Positions 16,964-25,664 are shown, counted from the stretch's first letter. The stretch is 32,640 bases of DNA from Desulfovibrio sp. (GCA_031275465.1 JAISOT010000092.1:1-32640), one strand, 5' to 3'. Numbers and translations are program-made. Notes: generated by a model not told the origin, from the sequence alone.

Positions 16964-18039
16964 CGGCATCGTGTACGGATATTATCCGCTCCGTGCGGAA
17001 AAAATATCCCGCGACGTTCGGGTTGCGGCTGAATTTTGACGGCATTGCGGTCTTTGTCTCCAGCAACGAGCGGGTTCTGCTCAATCTGCTGCGCAATTAT
17101 TTCGGGGAGTTTGTCGTCGGCCCGGAAGGCGGCTTTTCTCCGTCCATCGCCATCAGCGCGCATGAAGGGCCTGTGCCGGACATAGACGGACAGTTTACCG
17201 AAAAGCAGCCCGATCCCGGAAAAACGAAGATCAAGGAAGAGTATCTTGACTGCGGCGACGGAAGGCTGGTTCGCAAGCGTCTCACCGGCATGCTGTTCGC
17301 TTTTTCGGGCGCGGAGCATCTTGCCGTGGGGCCGTGCGCGCGCAACTGCAATCAGGTTGTCAACTTCATCAACAGCCGGCTGATCGCCCGCCACCTCGGC
17401 CGCGGCTGTTACCTGGGGCACGCGGCGGCTGTCGCCCGCCGGGGAAAGGGAATCGCCCTGTGCGGTTTTTCGGGCATGGGCAAATCAACCCTGGCCCTGT
17501 TTCTCATGAACGAAGGATGCGCCTTTGTCAGCAACGACAGGGTGCTGCTCTCCGCCGAAATTCCGGCCCGTTTGTACGGCGTTCCCAAGCATCCGCGCAT
17601 CAATCCGGGCACGGCCCTCAATAACGCCGTCCTGCGGGACATCCTGAATCCCGAGGACAGGGAGCGTTTTTCCGCCTTGCCGCCGGATCGTCTCTGGTCG
17701 CTGGAGCGCAAGTACGACGCCCCTATCGGGCAATGCTACGGGCCCGGCCGCTTTGCGCTGCAAGCGCCTTTCGCGGGGCTGGCGGCGCTCAACTGGCGCC
17801 GGACCGGCGGGGCGATGCGGGTTGCCGAGGTCCACCCCCCCGACCGGCCGGATCTTGTCGGCGCGTTCAGCAAAAACGCGGGATTGTTTTTTGCGCCCGA
17901 CGGGCCGGAAGCCTATGCCCCTCCTTCTCCGGAAGCGTACGCCGCCCGGCTCGCCCAGGCTCCGATGCTGGAAATAACGGGAGGGGTGGACTTTCCGGCG
18001 GCGGCGGGGATCTGCCTTGAGTTTTTTCGCCTCCGATAG
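16960..18039 (+). CDS. HprK-related kinase B
   Basis: The 359-residue protein has a P-loop CGFSGMGKSTLALFLMNEG (168-186) followed by FVSNDRVLL and VPKHPRINPG, the order seen in the catalytic domain of HPr kinase/phosphorylase. The N-terminal 160 residues are not those of HprK. HprK phosphorylates a Ser on HPr, but no HPr gene is present here, so the target must differ. The gene overlaps the ATP-grasp gene by four bases and precedes the CofD-like gene by 14. It matches what I recall as the HprK-related kinase B family of GAK loci. Confidence 0.85.
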   Translation: MTASCTDIIRSVRKKYPATFGLRLNFDGIAVFVSSNERVLLNLLRNYFGEFVVGPEGGFSPSIAISAHEGPVPDIDGQFTEKQPDPGKTKIKEEYLDCGDGRLVRKRLTGMLFAFSGAEHLAVGPCARNCNQVVNFINSRLIARHLGRGCYLGHAAAVARRGKGIALCGFSGMGKSTLALFLMNEGCAFVSNDRVLLSAEIPARLYGVPKHPRINPGTALNNAVLRDILNPEDRERFSALPPDRLWSLERKYDAPIGQCYGPGRFALQAPFAGLAALNWRRTGGAMRVAEVHPPDRPDLVGAFSKNAGLFFAPDGPEAYAPPSPEAYAARLAQAPMLEITGGVDFPAAAGICLEFFRLR

Positions 18040-18053
18040 GCCGGAACACGCCC

Positions 18054-19256
18054 ATGCCGAACGCCCGCGACGTTGTTTCCATTGTTCTGCCCCGGCGCGC
18101 CGTCATTCCCGATGAGGTCAAAATGGAGCGTTTCCGGCGCGCGCCGGAACTGGGGCCGGCCCTGCTGTTTTTTTCAGGCGGCACGGCCATGCGGGATACG
18201 GCGCGGGCGCTGACGGAATATACGCACAACGCCATCCATATCATGACCCCCTTTGATTCCGGCGGCAGCTCGGCGGCCCTGCGCCGTTCGTTCAACATGC
18301 CCGCCGTGGGGGACATCCGCGCCCGCATCATGGCCCTCGCGGATCAGAGCGTGAAAGGCAATCCGGAAATCTACTCCCTGTTTTCCCACCGCCTTGCCGG
18401 GGATCAGCGGCGGGAGGCGCCGCTACGCGAGCTGGCGTCGCTGTGCGCGGGCAGACATCCGCTCATTCGGGCCGTGCCCGACCCCATGCGCAAGATCATC
18501 CGCACCACGCTCATGCAATTCGTGGAGCGCATGCCGGAGGATTTTGTTCTGGCAGGGGCCAGCATTGGCAACCTCGTGCTTGCCGGCGGCTACCTCACGC
18601 AGAGGAGACATCTTGACTCGGTTATTTTTCTCTATTCCAGGCTGGTGGAAGCGCGGGGCATTGTCCGGCCGGTGGCGAACGCCGTCGGCCATCTCGCCGT
18701 GCGGCTCGCCTCCGGCGAGGTCATTGTCGGGCAGCACGCCTTCACCGGCAAGGAAGGGAGACCCGTGTCCTCGCCCATAGAAGAAATATGGATCACCCGC
18801 TCCCTTGACGAGGCGGCGCCAATTACTGTCGGCATCCGTCCGAAACTGCGCGACCTCATCGTCAAGGCGGATCTTGTCTGCTATCCTTTCGGCAGCTTTT
18901 ACTCAAGCCTCATCGCCAACCTGCTGCCCCGGGGGGTGGGCAGGGCCGTGGCGGCGGCTCCCTGCCCCAAGATTTTCATGCCCAATCTGGGAGCGGATCC
19001 CGAACTCGCGGGGCATACCCTGCGCGACCAGACGGAGCGCCTGCTGCGCCATCTGGCGCGCGACGGCGTCCGCGAACGGGACGTGTTGCAGGCGCTTGTC
19101 GTTGACAGCGACGAGAGCGCCTATCCCGGCGGGATACCGTCCGCATGGCTGCGCGCAAGGGGCATCCGCGTTGTGCGGACGTCGCTGGTATCGCCGGAGT
19201 CTTTCCCCCACGCCTGCCCGAGGCTTGTTTGCCGGGCGCTCCTTTCCCTTGTCTGA
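18054..19256 (+). CDS. GAK system CofD/YvcK-like protein
   Basis: The 400-residue protein has the CofD/YvcK family start LLFFSGGTAMRDTARAL (37-53) and the second site IMTPFDSGGSSAALRRSFNMPAVGDIR (64-90), matching 'FSGGTG' and 'DDGGSSG'. CofD transfers 2-phospho-L-lactate to a flavin-like acceptor, and YvcK binds UDP-sugars; either kind of ligand is possible here. Further family-like segments are YPFGSFYSSLIANLLPRGVG and KIFMPNLGADPE. It is the last gene of the plus-strand operon, converging on the alcohol dehydrogenase gene. The substrate is unknown. Confidence 0.86.
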   Translation: MPNARDVVSIVLPRRAVIPDEVKMERFRRAPELGPALLFFSGGTAMRDTARALTEYTHNAIHIMTPFDSGGSSAALRRSFNMPAVGDIRARIMALADQSVKGNPEIYSLFSHRLAGDQRREAPLRELASLCAGRHPLIRAVPDPMRKIIRTTLMQFVERMPEDFVLAGASIGNLVLAGGYLTQRRHLDSVIFLYSRLVEARGIVRPVANAVGHLAVRLASGEVIVGQHAFTGKEGRPVSSPIEEIWITRSLDEAAPITVGIRPKLRDLIVKADLVCYPFGSFYSSLIANLLPRGVGRAVAAAPCPKIFMPNLGADPELAGHTLRDQTERLLRHLARDGVRERDVLQALVVDSDESAYPGGIPSAWLRARGIRVVRTSLVSPESFPHACPRLVCRALLSLV

Positions 19257-19316
19257 CGGCGGATAAGACGGTTGCGGATGGGACCAGGCAAAGCACGGTT
19301 TTACCCCGGCGCGGAG

Positions 19317-20468
19317 TCAGTAGTGTTCCTCAAGCAGCGTTTCCAACTGGTCCGCGTTCCCCTGCCTGGGGTTGTTGTCCATCAGGCGGGCCGAAGCGGC
19401 GGCGCGTTCGGCTATTCCCCGCAAATCTTCGCGTTTGACTCCGTATGGCTGCAAACCCGGTTTGACGTTCACGTCCCGAAGCAGCGACGTAAAGCCCCGC
19501 ACCGCGCGCCTGGCCTGTTCACTGGCGCTCAGGCCGCGCGTGTCGCACCCCAGGATGCCGGCAATCCTGGCATACTTTTCAGGAGCGGCGATGCAGTTGA
19601 AGCCAATCCCCATGGGAGCGATGGCCGCCATAAGCAGCCCGTGCGGGAGATGGTACTTGGCTGGAACCGCCATGCCGAGGGCGTGGATCACGCCGTTCTG
19701 AGTGTTGGAAAAACCCATGCCCGCGATGGAGGAGGCATAGAGCATCTGCGCCCTGGCTTCCCTGTTCAGGCCGTTCGCATAGGCTTTGCGCAGGTTTCCG
19801 GCGATCATCCCCATGGCCTGCAGCGCATGCCCCTCGGTAAACGGAGTGGCGCTCAGGTTCACATATGACTCAAGGGCGTGCACGAAAGCGTCAAGCCCGG
19901 TGTAGGCGGTATACAGCGGCGGCAGGGAAAGCGTCAGGTCCGGGTCGAGCACGATCGTTTTCGCGTACAGATGCTTGCTGACGATTCCCTTCTTGGAATC
20001 CGTCGCAAGGTCCGCGAGGACGCTGATGGACGTCATCTCGCTCCCGGTTCCGGCGGTGGTGGGGACAAGGATCGTCGGCATGCAGGGGCCGGGAACACGG
20101 TGCATCCCGAAATATTGTTCCAGAGGACCCGGATGCGCTGCCAGGAGGGAAAGGGCCTTGGCGCTGTCCAGCGCGCTGCCGCCTCCGATGCCTATGATGA
20201 CGTCCGCTTTGAAGGATTTCAAGCCGGTTGCCGCCCTTTCTATGGAAGCGGGACTCGGGTCGAGTTCCACATCGCTGAAAATGTCCGTCGCGACGCCCGC
20301 CGCCGCCAAGGCTTCCGCGATGGGCGCATGAACGTCGTTTTTCAGTATTCCCTTGTCCATAACCAGGTATGCCCGGCCCAGGCCGAGGCGTCCGACCTCC
20401 GCGCCCAACTGGCTGGCGGCGCCGTGCCCGTAAACGGTCCGGGCGACAGTTTGGTAAGTATACAGCAT
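19317..20468 (-). CDS. Iron-containing alcohol dehydrogenase (possible sulfoacetaldehyde reductase)
   Basis: This 383-residue group III dehydrogenase has the NAD-binding segment IIGIGGGSALDSAKAL (about 96-111), the PTTAGTGSEMT loop and metal ligands in YTGLDAFVHALE, NGVIHALG and KYHLPHGLL. Such enzymes reduce small aldehydes with NADH. In Bilophila a member of this family (SarD) reduces sulfoacetaldehyde to isethionate. With tpa and ald nearby, that role is a reasonable inference, but it is unproven. The ATG at 20468 has GGAG upstream; the longer ORF adds 18 residues without support. It lies 70 bases after the remnant of a symporter gene, which was probably its operon partner. Confidence 0.92.
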   Translation of the reverse strand: MLYTYQTVARTVYGHGAASQLGAEVGRLGLGRAYLVMDKGILKNDVHAPIAEALAAAGVATDIFSDVELDPSPASIERAATGLKSFKADVIIGIGGGSALDSAKALSLLAAHPGPLEQYFGMHRVPGPCMPTILVPTTAGTGSEMTSISVLADLATDSKKGIVSKHLYAKTIVLDPDLTLSLPPLYTAYTGLDAFVHALESYVNLSATPFTEGHALQAMGMIAGNLRKAYANGLNREARAQMLYASSIAGMGFSNTQNGVIHALGMAVPAKYHLPHGLLMAAIAPMGIGFNCIAAPEKYARIAGILGCDTRGLSASEQARRAVRGFTSLLRDVNVKPGLQPYGVKREDLRGIAERAAASARLMDNNPRQGNADQLETLLEEHY

Positions 20469-20537
20469 GGGGTTCTCCGTATGACGATTTATGAAGCCGC
20501 GCGGAATCTGACGCTCCGGCATGACGGAAGCGATTCC

Positions 20538-20856
20538 TCATAGCCCGCTCACGCCGCGTCGCGCCGAGGGCAGATCCTCAAAGAGAACCGCTGCCACATG
20601 TTCTTCAGGATGGTGCCCGGTGGTCAAAGTTACGCCGAACAGCCCGACGGCGCAACTGGCAAAGCCGAACAGCGTTTGATCGAATTTCATCCCCAGGTAA
20701 GGCCAGAGCAGTGTGGATATCAGCCCGGCGAACATTCCCGCCAAAACCCCGGCACGGGTAGTGCGCCGCACAAATTGTGTCGATTGTCCAGTAATGAAGC
20801 CAGCCATAACTGCAGCCCAATAGCTCTACCCCTCTGTTCCAGAAGAAAAGTGTAAA
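20538..20856 (-). pseudogene. Sodium:solute symporter, 3' remnant
   Basis: The reading frame ending at 20538 encodes SYWAAVMAGFITGQSTQFVRR-type sequence with a membrane segment (GVLAGMFAGLISTLLWPYLGM) and a second one (TLFGFASCAVGLFGVTLTTG), like the C-terminal end of SSF-family transporters. It ends with a hydrophilic EEHVAAVLFEDLPS tail. The N-terminal 80% is missing. In the neighbouring frame, FTLFFWNRGVELLG (about 20856-20815) resembles the preceding SSF helix boundary, so a frameshift lies near 20815. The remnant abuts and partly overlaps the end of the M20 peptidase gene. It is read as the resident transporter gene truncated when the M20/Tct block arrived. Confidence 0.6.
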
Positions 20857-22043
20857 CCGGCCTGCAGGGCGCTCAATGCAATAAGCTTGCAACGTGGTAC
20901 TAAACTTGAAAGAGCAAGATATTCATCCGCAGAGTGAATTTTGTCTCCTTCCGGCCCCATACTGCAAATGCTTGGGATTCCAAGGACACTTGAACAGAAG
21001 CCGGCGTCTGATGCACTTTCATAGTGATGTCCGCTGATGGGTATACCCAAGAGTTTACCTGATTGCTGAACGACAGCATAGAGGCAATCCCCTTTTTTGC
21101 TGCGCTCCATGGGATACAGGCGCAGCCCACCGCTTATTGTGCTATTGGTGCGGGGAACAACGCATTCTTTTGTGGCATTATGGATGTCCTCCACCACCTT
21201 TTTCCCATCTGACAGCGTACGGTACGTGATGTGGATGCGTGCTTCAGCAAAAGGGGCCACAGAGTTGGCCGAGTTCCCGCCGCTGATGAGTCCTGTATTG
21301 ACGGTTAGCCCTCTGTCGAGGTTGACTAACGTATTGTAGGCAAGAATTTTATGCGCAAGTTCCACAATGGCGGATGCTCCATCGGCATAGTGCCTGCCCG
21401 CGTGCGAACCGATTCCCCTCACCTGTAAATACATATGTCCAGAACCCTTGCGGGAAAGCGTGACTTTTCCGTTGAGTCCTCCGGGTTCAGAACAAATGAC
21501 TGCACGCCCCCCCGCAAGAGATGCCATCATTGCTTTACTGCTGGTAGGCGAACCTAATTCTTCGTCAGATGAGAAAAATAAGGTCAGTGGGCAAGGCATT
21601 ATATTCAACTTCCTGAGAGCCCTTGCCGCAAACATGTTGGCTACCAGTCCGGCTTTCATATCTGCAACGCCGGGGCCTCTGGCTATGTCCCCTTCCACGA
21701 TAAAAGGACGTTTCTTTGTAGTGCCCGCAGGAAAAACCGTGTCCATGTGTCCGACAAGGCAAACGCCGGGTTCAACTTCCTGACTGTGGCTTCTTGCGAT
21801 TACGGGGTCAGCAAGAAATTTTTGCCAAAGCTCATCCTCGGGGATAGGCGGCTTGTCGGCTGTAGCCACATTAAAGCCGGCATCGCGCATCCAATCGCCG
21901 ATGACATCTCCCACAGCTTTAACGTCAGCAGCATCAGTGGTGAAGGAATCCATATTTACCAGACGTTCCAGCAGGGAAAGCATTTCCTGGCGTTGTCCGT
22001 CAAGCACGTCATCCAATAGGCGCTTCCAGTCTGTTATGTCCAT
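20826..22043 (-). CDS. M20-family metallopeptidase/amidohydrolase
   Basis: The 405-residue protein shows the M20 metal and catalytic sites: CLVGHMDTVFP (His and Asp), GPGVADMKAG (bridging Asp), FFSSDEELGS (general base Glu and ligand Glu), ICSEPGG (ligand) and DKIHSADEYLAL (last His). A dimerisation domain lies between. It resembles glutamate carboxypeptidase-like amidohydrolases that cut C-terminal or N-acyl amide bonds. The ATG at 22043 was chosen; an upstream start at 22094 exists and the ribosome site is weak in both cases. It follows tctC and is more AT-rich than the flanks. A terminator-like hairpin separates it from tctC. The last eight codons may derive from the symporter remnant. Confidence 0.9.
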   Translation of the reverse strand: MDITDWKRLLDDVLDGQRQEMLSLLERLVNMDSFTTDAADVKAVGDVIGDWMRDAGFNVATADKPPIPEDELWQKFLADPVIARSHSQEVEPGVCLVGHMDTVFPAGTTKKRPFIVEGDIARGPGVADMKAGLVANMFAARALRKLNIMPCPLTLFFSSDEELGSPTSSKAMMASLAGGRAVICSEPGGLNGKVTLSRKGSGHMYLQVRGIGSHAGRHYADGASAIVELAHKILAYNTLVNLDRGLTVNTGLISGGNSANSVAPFAEARIHITYRTLSDGKKVVEDIHNATKECVVPRTNSTISGGLRLYPMERSKKGDCLYAVVQQSGKLLGIPISGHHYESASDAGFCSSVLGIPSICSMGPEGDKIHSADEYLALSSLVPRCKLIALSALQAGLHFSSGTEG

Positions 22044-22061
22044 AAGTCTATTCAACCTGTA

Positions 22062-22092
22062 ATTAAAAAGACAAAGTATCAAGACGTGATAC
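22062..22092 (-). terminator. Terminator or attenuator between tctC and the M20 gene
   Basis: On the minus strand GTATCA-CGTCT-TGATAC is followed by a T-rich tract (TTTGTCTTTTTAAT). It lies between the tctC stop and the M20 start, so it would lower, not abolish, expression of the peptidase from the tct promoter. Confidence 0.5.
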
Positions 22093-22138
22093 AATATTTT
22101 GCAGAATAACAGCCGTAAAATATCAAATTGCTATCAAG

Positions 22139-23113
22139 TTAATTCACGATAGCGTATTTTTTCAGCATATCGCCGATGTCTTGCCATACTTTATTAATAA
22201 CTTCCTGAAATTCATCGGCTGGCAGATAGTCTGTAGTCAAACCGGCTTTTGCAAATTTTTCCTTAACGCTTGGGTCAGCCAAAGCTTCTTTTATGATGTT
22301 TTGCATAGCAACAACTTTATCAGTTGGAGTCTTTTGGGGGGCAATCAGGCCATGCGAAGAAGGAAAAACGTAATCTGGGCCAAACTGCTCGGCAAAGGTA
22401 GGAGAATCAGGAAATTCCGCCAAGCGTTGCGGGCTGGAAATGCCAATTATGCGGAAGTCGCCGGATTGTACATAAGGTTTTTGGTTGGTAGTAACGCCAA
22501 ATCCGCTAACGACATGGTGGCCCAGTAGTGCTGTGGAAACTTCATGACCGCTGATATAAGCAACATGGGGCAGTTTGATGTCAGGAGCTTTTTCGCCAAT
22601 GAGTTTCGCCATGAAAAGGCGTTGCGTGGAAAGCGCTCCATGCGTAGCAAAGTTAGTTTTTCCCGGATTGCCCTTTGCCGCGTCAAAAAGATCTCTTACC
22701 GTTTGGATCTTTGAATCTGCGTTTACAGCCAAACTTAACCACATAACGGAAATCTGGGCCACCGCCCTGAAATCGTTGATAGTGTATCCTGTGGGTTTGA
22801 CTTGCGGTGTGGTGGAAAATGTCGCTATCGCCGGGAAGCCAAATGTGTAGCCATCTGGTTTGGCTTTTGCCACGTCAAGCAATGCGGGAGCTCCGGCGCC
22901 GCCGCCCTTGCAGACAATATTAAAAGTAATTCCATGTTTGGTTTGTACATATTCAGCCAATATCCGTGCCGCGATGTCCACGGCACCGCCTGGTCCGAAT
23001 GGGATAATAATGGTTACCGGTCGATCGGGATAAGCGGCTTTGGCCAATGAAGGAGTGAATAACAGTATACAGATTGCCGCAAGAGAAAAAAGAATAGAGG
23101 TTATCCGTTGCAT
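22139..23113 (-). CDS. tctC: Tripartite tricarboxylate transporter substrate-binding protein (Bug family)
   Basis: The 324-residue protein has an N-terminal signal peptide (MQRITSILFSLAAICILLFTPSLAKA) and then the Bug family start YPDRPVTIIIPFGPGGAVDIAARILAEY. It would bind a carboxylated solute in the periplasm and hand it to TctAB. The substrate is not predictable from family alone; Bug proteins bind di- and tricarboxylates, amino acids and aromatic acids. It is the third gene of tctBAC and lies 45 bases after tctA. Confidence 0.92.
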   Translation of the reverse strand: MQRITSILFSLAAICILLFTPSLAKAAYPDRPVTIIIPFGPGGAVDIAARILAEYVQTKHGITFNIVCKGGGAGAPALLDVAKAKPDGYTFGFPAIATFSTTPQVKPTGYTINDFRAVAQISVMWLSLAVNADSKIQTVRDLFDAAKGNPGKTNFATHGALSTQRLFMAKLIGEKAPDIKLPHVAYISGHEVSTALLGHHVVSGFGVTTNQKPYVQSGDFRIIGISSPQRLAEFPDSPTFAEQFGPDYVFPSSHGLIAPQKTPTDKVVAMQNIIKEALADPSVKEKFAKAGLTTDYLPADEFQEVINKVWQDIGDMLKKYAIVN

Positions 23114-23158
23114 AAAATCCTCCTTGGCAACGTCGCATGGTTTCTGGAGATATGAAAT

Positions 23159-24661
23159 TCACACAACAAAAGTTCTATCGCGTCTGAACCATCTCCATGC
23201 CGTTACATAGAGAGGTTGCAGCAGAATGAAAAAAGAAATGACCAGAATGGTCATCGCAATAGGGTTTACGTAAAATATGCTGAAATCATTTTGGGAGATT
23301 GACAGGGCGCGTCTGAAATTGGTTTCAGCAATAGGCGCCAGAATCATTGCCAGAAGCATAGGCGGGAGAGGGATGGCACACTTGTTCATCAGGTAACCGG
23401 CTGTCCCAAAAACGGCCACCAGCAACAAGTCAAAAGTAGAATTATTTACGGAAAATCCGCCAACCACACATAACGTAATGACGATCGGCATAAGGACAGA
23501 ATTTGGGACATGCAGAATTAGCCTTGCCATAGGTATCGTGATTAAGCCTATAACCAGCATGAGAATGTTGGAAACTATAAAAGCGGCGAATATACCATAA
23601 ACTGTCACGGGATGTTCGACAAAAAGCAAAGGCCCAGGCGTGAGGCCTTGAATCATCAAGGCACCAAGCATAATGGCCGTGACGATGTCGCCAGGGATAC
23701 CCAGCGTGAGCAATGGGATCAGTGCCCCCCCGCAGACGGCGTTATTGGACGATTCCGATGCGGCTATTCCCTCAAGCGTCCCTTTACCGAATTGCTCGGG
23801 TGTCTTGGAAAACCGTTTTGCCTCTGAATAGGCCATAAATGTTGCGGCGCTGACTCCGGTAGCCGGAATAATGCCTATAACGGTACCGATGAGGGAAGAG
23901 CGAACCAGATTGATGAAATTTTTTTGTAAATCCGACAGCGTAATTCTTTGTTTGGACATCGTGCCTTCCGTGAATTCCATCCCCTTTATCACGTTCTCTA
24001 TTGTCAGCAGAATTTGGGAGAGCGCGAACAGACCTATCAAAACCGGCACAAGAGGCACACCCGAAAACAGATTTGGATTTTCGAATGTGTTGCGCAAATC
24101 ACCTGTAATGGGATCAAGGCCAATTGTGGCGATAAATAGACCAAGAAGGCAGGAGATGAGTCCTTTCAGCGGCCGCTTGGAGGATAAGGAAGTGACTATA
24201 GTCAGGCCGAAAACCGCAACTGCGAAGTATTCAGACGCGCCAAAGCCCATCGCAATCTTCGCCAATAGCGGAGCAAGTGTGCAGAGAGCAACCGCGCTGA
24301 AAATTCCTCCAATAAATGAGGCTATCGTGGCCATTTCCAAAGCACGACGAGACTCTCCTTTGGCGGTAAGGGGCGGCCCTTCAAGCAAGGTAGCGGCAGC
24401 AGCAACCGTGCCGGGCGTGCCAACGAGGATTGCAGTGATGCATCCTCCATATATGGCCCCGACATACATGCCCAAAAGTGTCGAAAATGCCTCAACAGCG
24501 GGCATGCCGAATGTCAGCGGAATAAGCAGCGCCACTCCCATAGCTGCGGTCAATCCGGGCATGGCGCCAAAAATGATTCCGAGGAAAACGCCGAGCGCAT
24601 TGGCAAAAACGCATTTGGTGGAAAGAGCTGTCATCACGCCTTCGAAAATAGCAGCTTCCAC
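23159..24661 (-). CDS. tctA: Tripartite tricarboxylate transporter large permease
   Basis: This 500-residue, highly hydrophobic protein has about 10-12 membrane segments. Family signatures are GVFLGIIFGAMPGLTAAMGVALLIPLTFGM near the N-terminus, the glycine-rich AILVGTPGTVAAAATLLEG and TLGIPGDIVTAIMLGALMIQGLTPGP. It forms the transport path of a sodium-driven TTT importer in the inner membrane. The gene lies 31 bases after tctB and 45 before tctC. Base composition is more AT-rich than that of the GAK or kor operons. Confidence 0.94.
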   Translation of the reverse strand: MEAAIFEGVMTALSTKCVFANALGVFLGIIFGAMPGLTAAMGVALLIPLTFGMPAVEAFSTLLGMYVGAIYGGCITAILVGTPGTVAAAATLLEGPPLTAKGESRRALEMATIASFIGGIFSAVALCTLAPLLAKIAMGFGASEYFAVAVFGLTIVTSLSSKRPLKGLISCLLGLFIATIGLDPITGDLRNTFENPNLFSGVPLVPVLIGLFALSQILLTIENVIKGMEFTEGTMSKQRITLSDLQKNFINLVRSSLIGTVIGIIPATGVSAATFMAYSEAKRFSKTPEQFGKGTLEGIAASESSNNAVCGGALIPLLTLGIPGDIVTAIMLGALMIQGLTPGPLLFVEHPVTVYGIFAAFIVSNILMLVIGLITIPMARLILHVPNSVLMPIVITLCVVGGFSVNNSTFDLLLVAVFGTAGYLMNKCAIPLPPMLLAMILAPIAETNFRRALSISQNDFSIFYVNPIAMTILVISFFILLQPLYVTAWRWFRRDRTFVV

Positions 24662-24692
24662 AACGATCTCCTAAAAGTCTGCGGTATGCGTC

Positions 24693-25184
24693 TCAGGGCA
24701 ACTGCACTTGGAAAAAGAAACTAAAAATGCCGATCAGCATCCCGGTGGTGATTGACGCGATCAGCAGTGTTTCCCCCAGCCGGCGTTTCCCCAGATAAGG
24801 CAGCGCAACAAGAAGAAAGAGAAACGTGCTGATCCCAAAGCCGCCGTTAGCATGGAAAAGGGGCTTTTCCATCTCTGCAAACCAATTTCCCAACCAAACA
24901 AGAATAATGAGATAGAGGTAGATAATGAGAAGAAAGAAGAAAATTTTTTTTGTTATATAGAATTCGGGCCAGTATTTTTCATTCGCGTTACTGCAAAAAT
25001 TTTTGCCTAAAAGGACCGCGCTGCAAAGCGTGAGAAGTATAAGCACTGTCTTTGGAAATGTGGCCGGGCCAATTATATCAATTCCTGAGGCCCCGGGGAG
25101 TTCATTTACGCTTTTGGCTCCAATGCCGCAAAGGGCAAGGAGGATGATGGCTGTCACCGTATCTGTCGGATTTTTCATATGCAA
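24693..25184 (-). CDS. tctB: Tripartite tricarboxylate transporter small permease
   Basis: The 163-residue protein has four hydrophobic segments (TAIILLALCGIGAKS, FPKTVLILLTLCSAVLLG, IFFFLLIIYLYLIILVWLG and a C-terminal pair), in the pattern of TctB (DUF1468) small subunits. It partners TctA in the membrane. It is the first gene of the tctBAC-M20 cluster and is preceded by a 480-base region that holds a sigma-54-type promoter. Confidence 0.82.
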   Translation of the reverse strand: MHMKNPTDTVTAIILLALCGIGAKSVNELPGASGIDIIGPATFPKTVLILLTLCSAVLLGKNFCSNANEKYWPEFYITKKIFFFLLIIYLYLIILVWLGNWFAEMEKPLFHANGGFGISTFLFLLVALPYLGKRRLGETLLIASITTGMLIGIFSFFFQVQLP

Positions 25185-25305
25185 TCCTTCACCGCCAGCG
25201 GATGGGTCCCGTAACCTGATGTCGGATTTTCGTAAGTTTCATCCAGAAAGTTTTTCGGCCGGGGAGAGGCCTCCAAAAATTCGCTAAGTCGTTTTGCAGT
25301 GTCTC

Positions 25306-25321
25306 TGCACAAATTGTGCCG
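25306..25321 (-). promoter_or_regulatory. Sigma-54-type promoter of tctBAC
   Basis: On the minus strand CGGCACAATTTGTGCA has GG and GC exactly ten bases apart, with GGCAC matching the -24 box and TGCA the -12 box. A leader of about 110 bases would precede tctB. The adjacent gene is a sigma-54 activator, which supports the call. Confidence 0.6.
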
Positions 25322-25571
25322 GTTACCCAAAGGGGAGGGACGGCCAAAAATTTTTCCTGTGAAATTCGGTGCGGCGGCGCAATAAAAATGACCGTTTTGT
25401 GGTTTTATTCCCTGGAAAGGGTGCCCGTCCGCGAAAAATACCTGTATGTTTTCCTTTTGTTGCGGATGCTCCCCGCAAAAATCAACGAATTTGCGATTGT
25501 TGTACGGCATAGTCCGTTCGCGCGGGTTCCGGCCGCCACAGATTTTTTCGCTTTACAACGCCGGGGGAGTG

Positions 25572-25589
25572 ATGCAAAGATGACTTGCC
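25572..25589 (+). promoter_or_regulatory. Putative activator-binding site, copy 1
   Basis: ATGCAAAGATGACTTGCC fits the shared pattern ATGCRAARAWRACTTG and contains a GCAA/TTGC dyad. It lies 76 bases before the activator start and about 250 bases upstream of the tctB promoter. Confidence 0.45.
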
Positions 25590-25614
25590 CTGTGTTTCCC
25601 GCATTGCCGTGATG

Positions 25615-25632
25615 ATGCGAAAAAAACTTGAG
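25615..25632 (+). promoter_or_regulatory. Putative activator-binding site, copy 2
   Basis: ATGCGAAAAAAACTTGAG fits the same pattern and begins 43 bases (about four helical turns) after copy 1, on the same strand. It could serve autoregulation as well as the tctB promoter. Confidence 0.4.
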
Positions 25633-25664
25633 GGCTGCCCGCAATCAGGCGGAAGGGGGTCGCT

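Larger units (their letters stand above)
25185..25664. other. Divergent regulatory region between tctB and the activator gene
   Basis: These 480 bases hold a sigma-54-type promoter reading toward tctB (25306-25321), an inverted repeat TTGCGG-N7-CCGCAA (25460-25478) and two copies of a 16-base motif near the activator gene. The ORFs listed here have no recognisable protein content. The activator's own promoter was not identified. Confidence 0.6.

Noticed and set aside
20605-20892. 95-aa minus-strand ORF overlapping the M20 end
   Set aside because: Only its FTLFFWNRGVELLG segment resembles a transporter; it is treated as part of the frameshifted symporter remnant and not as a gene.
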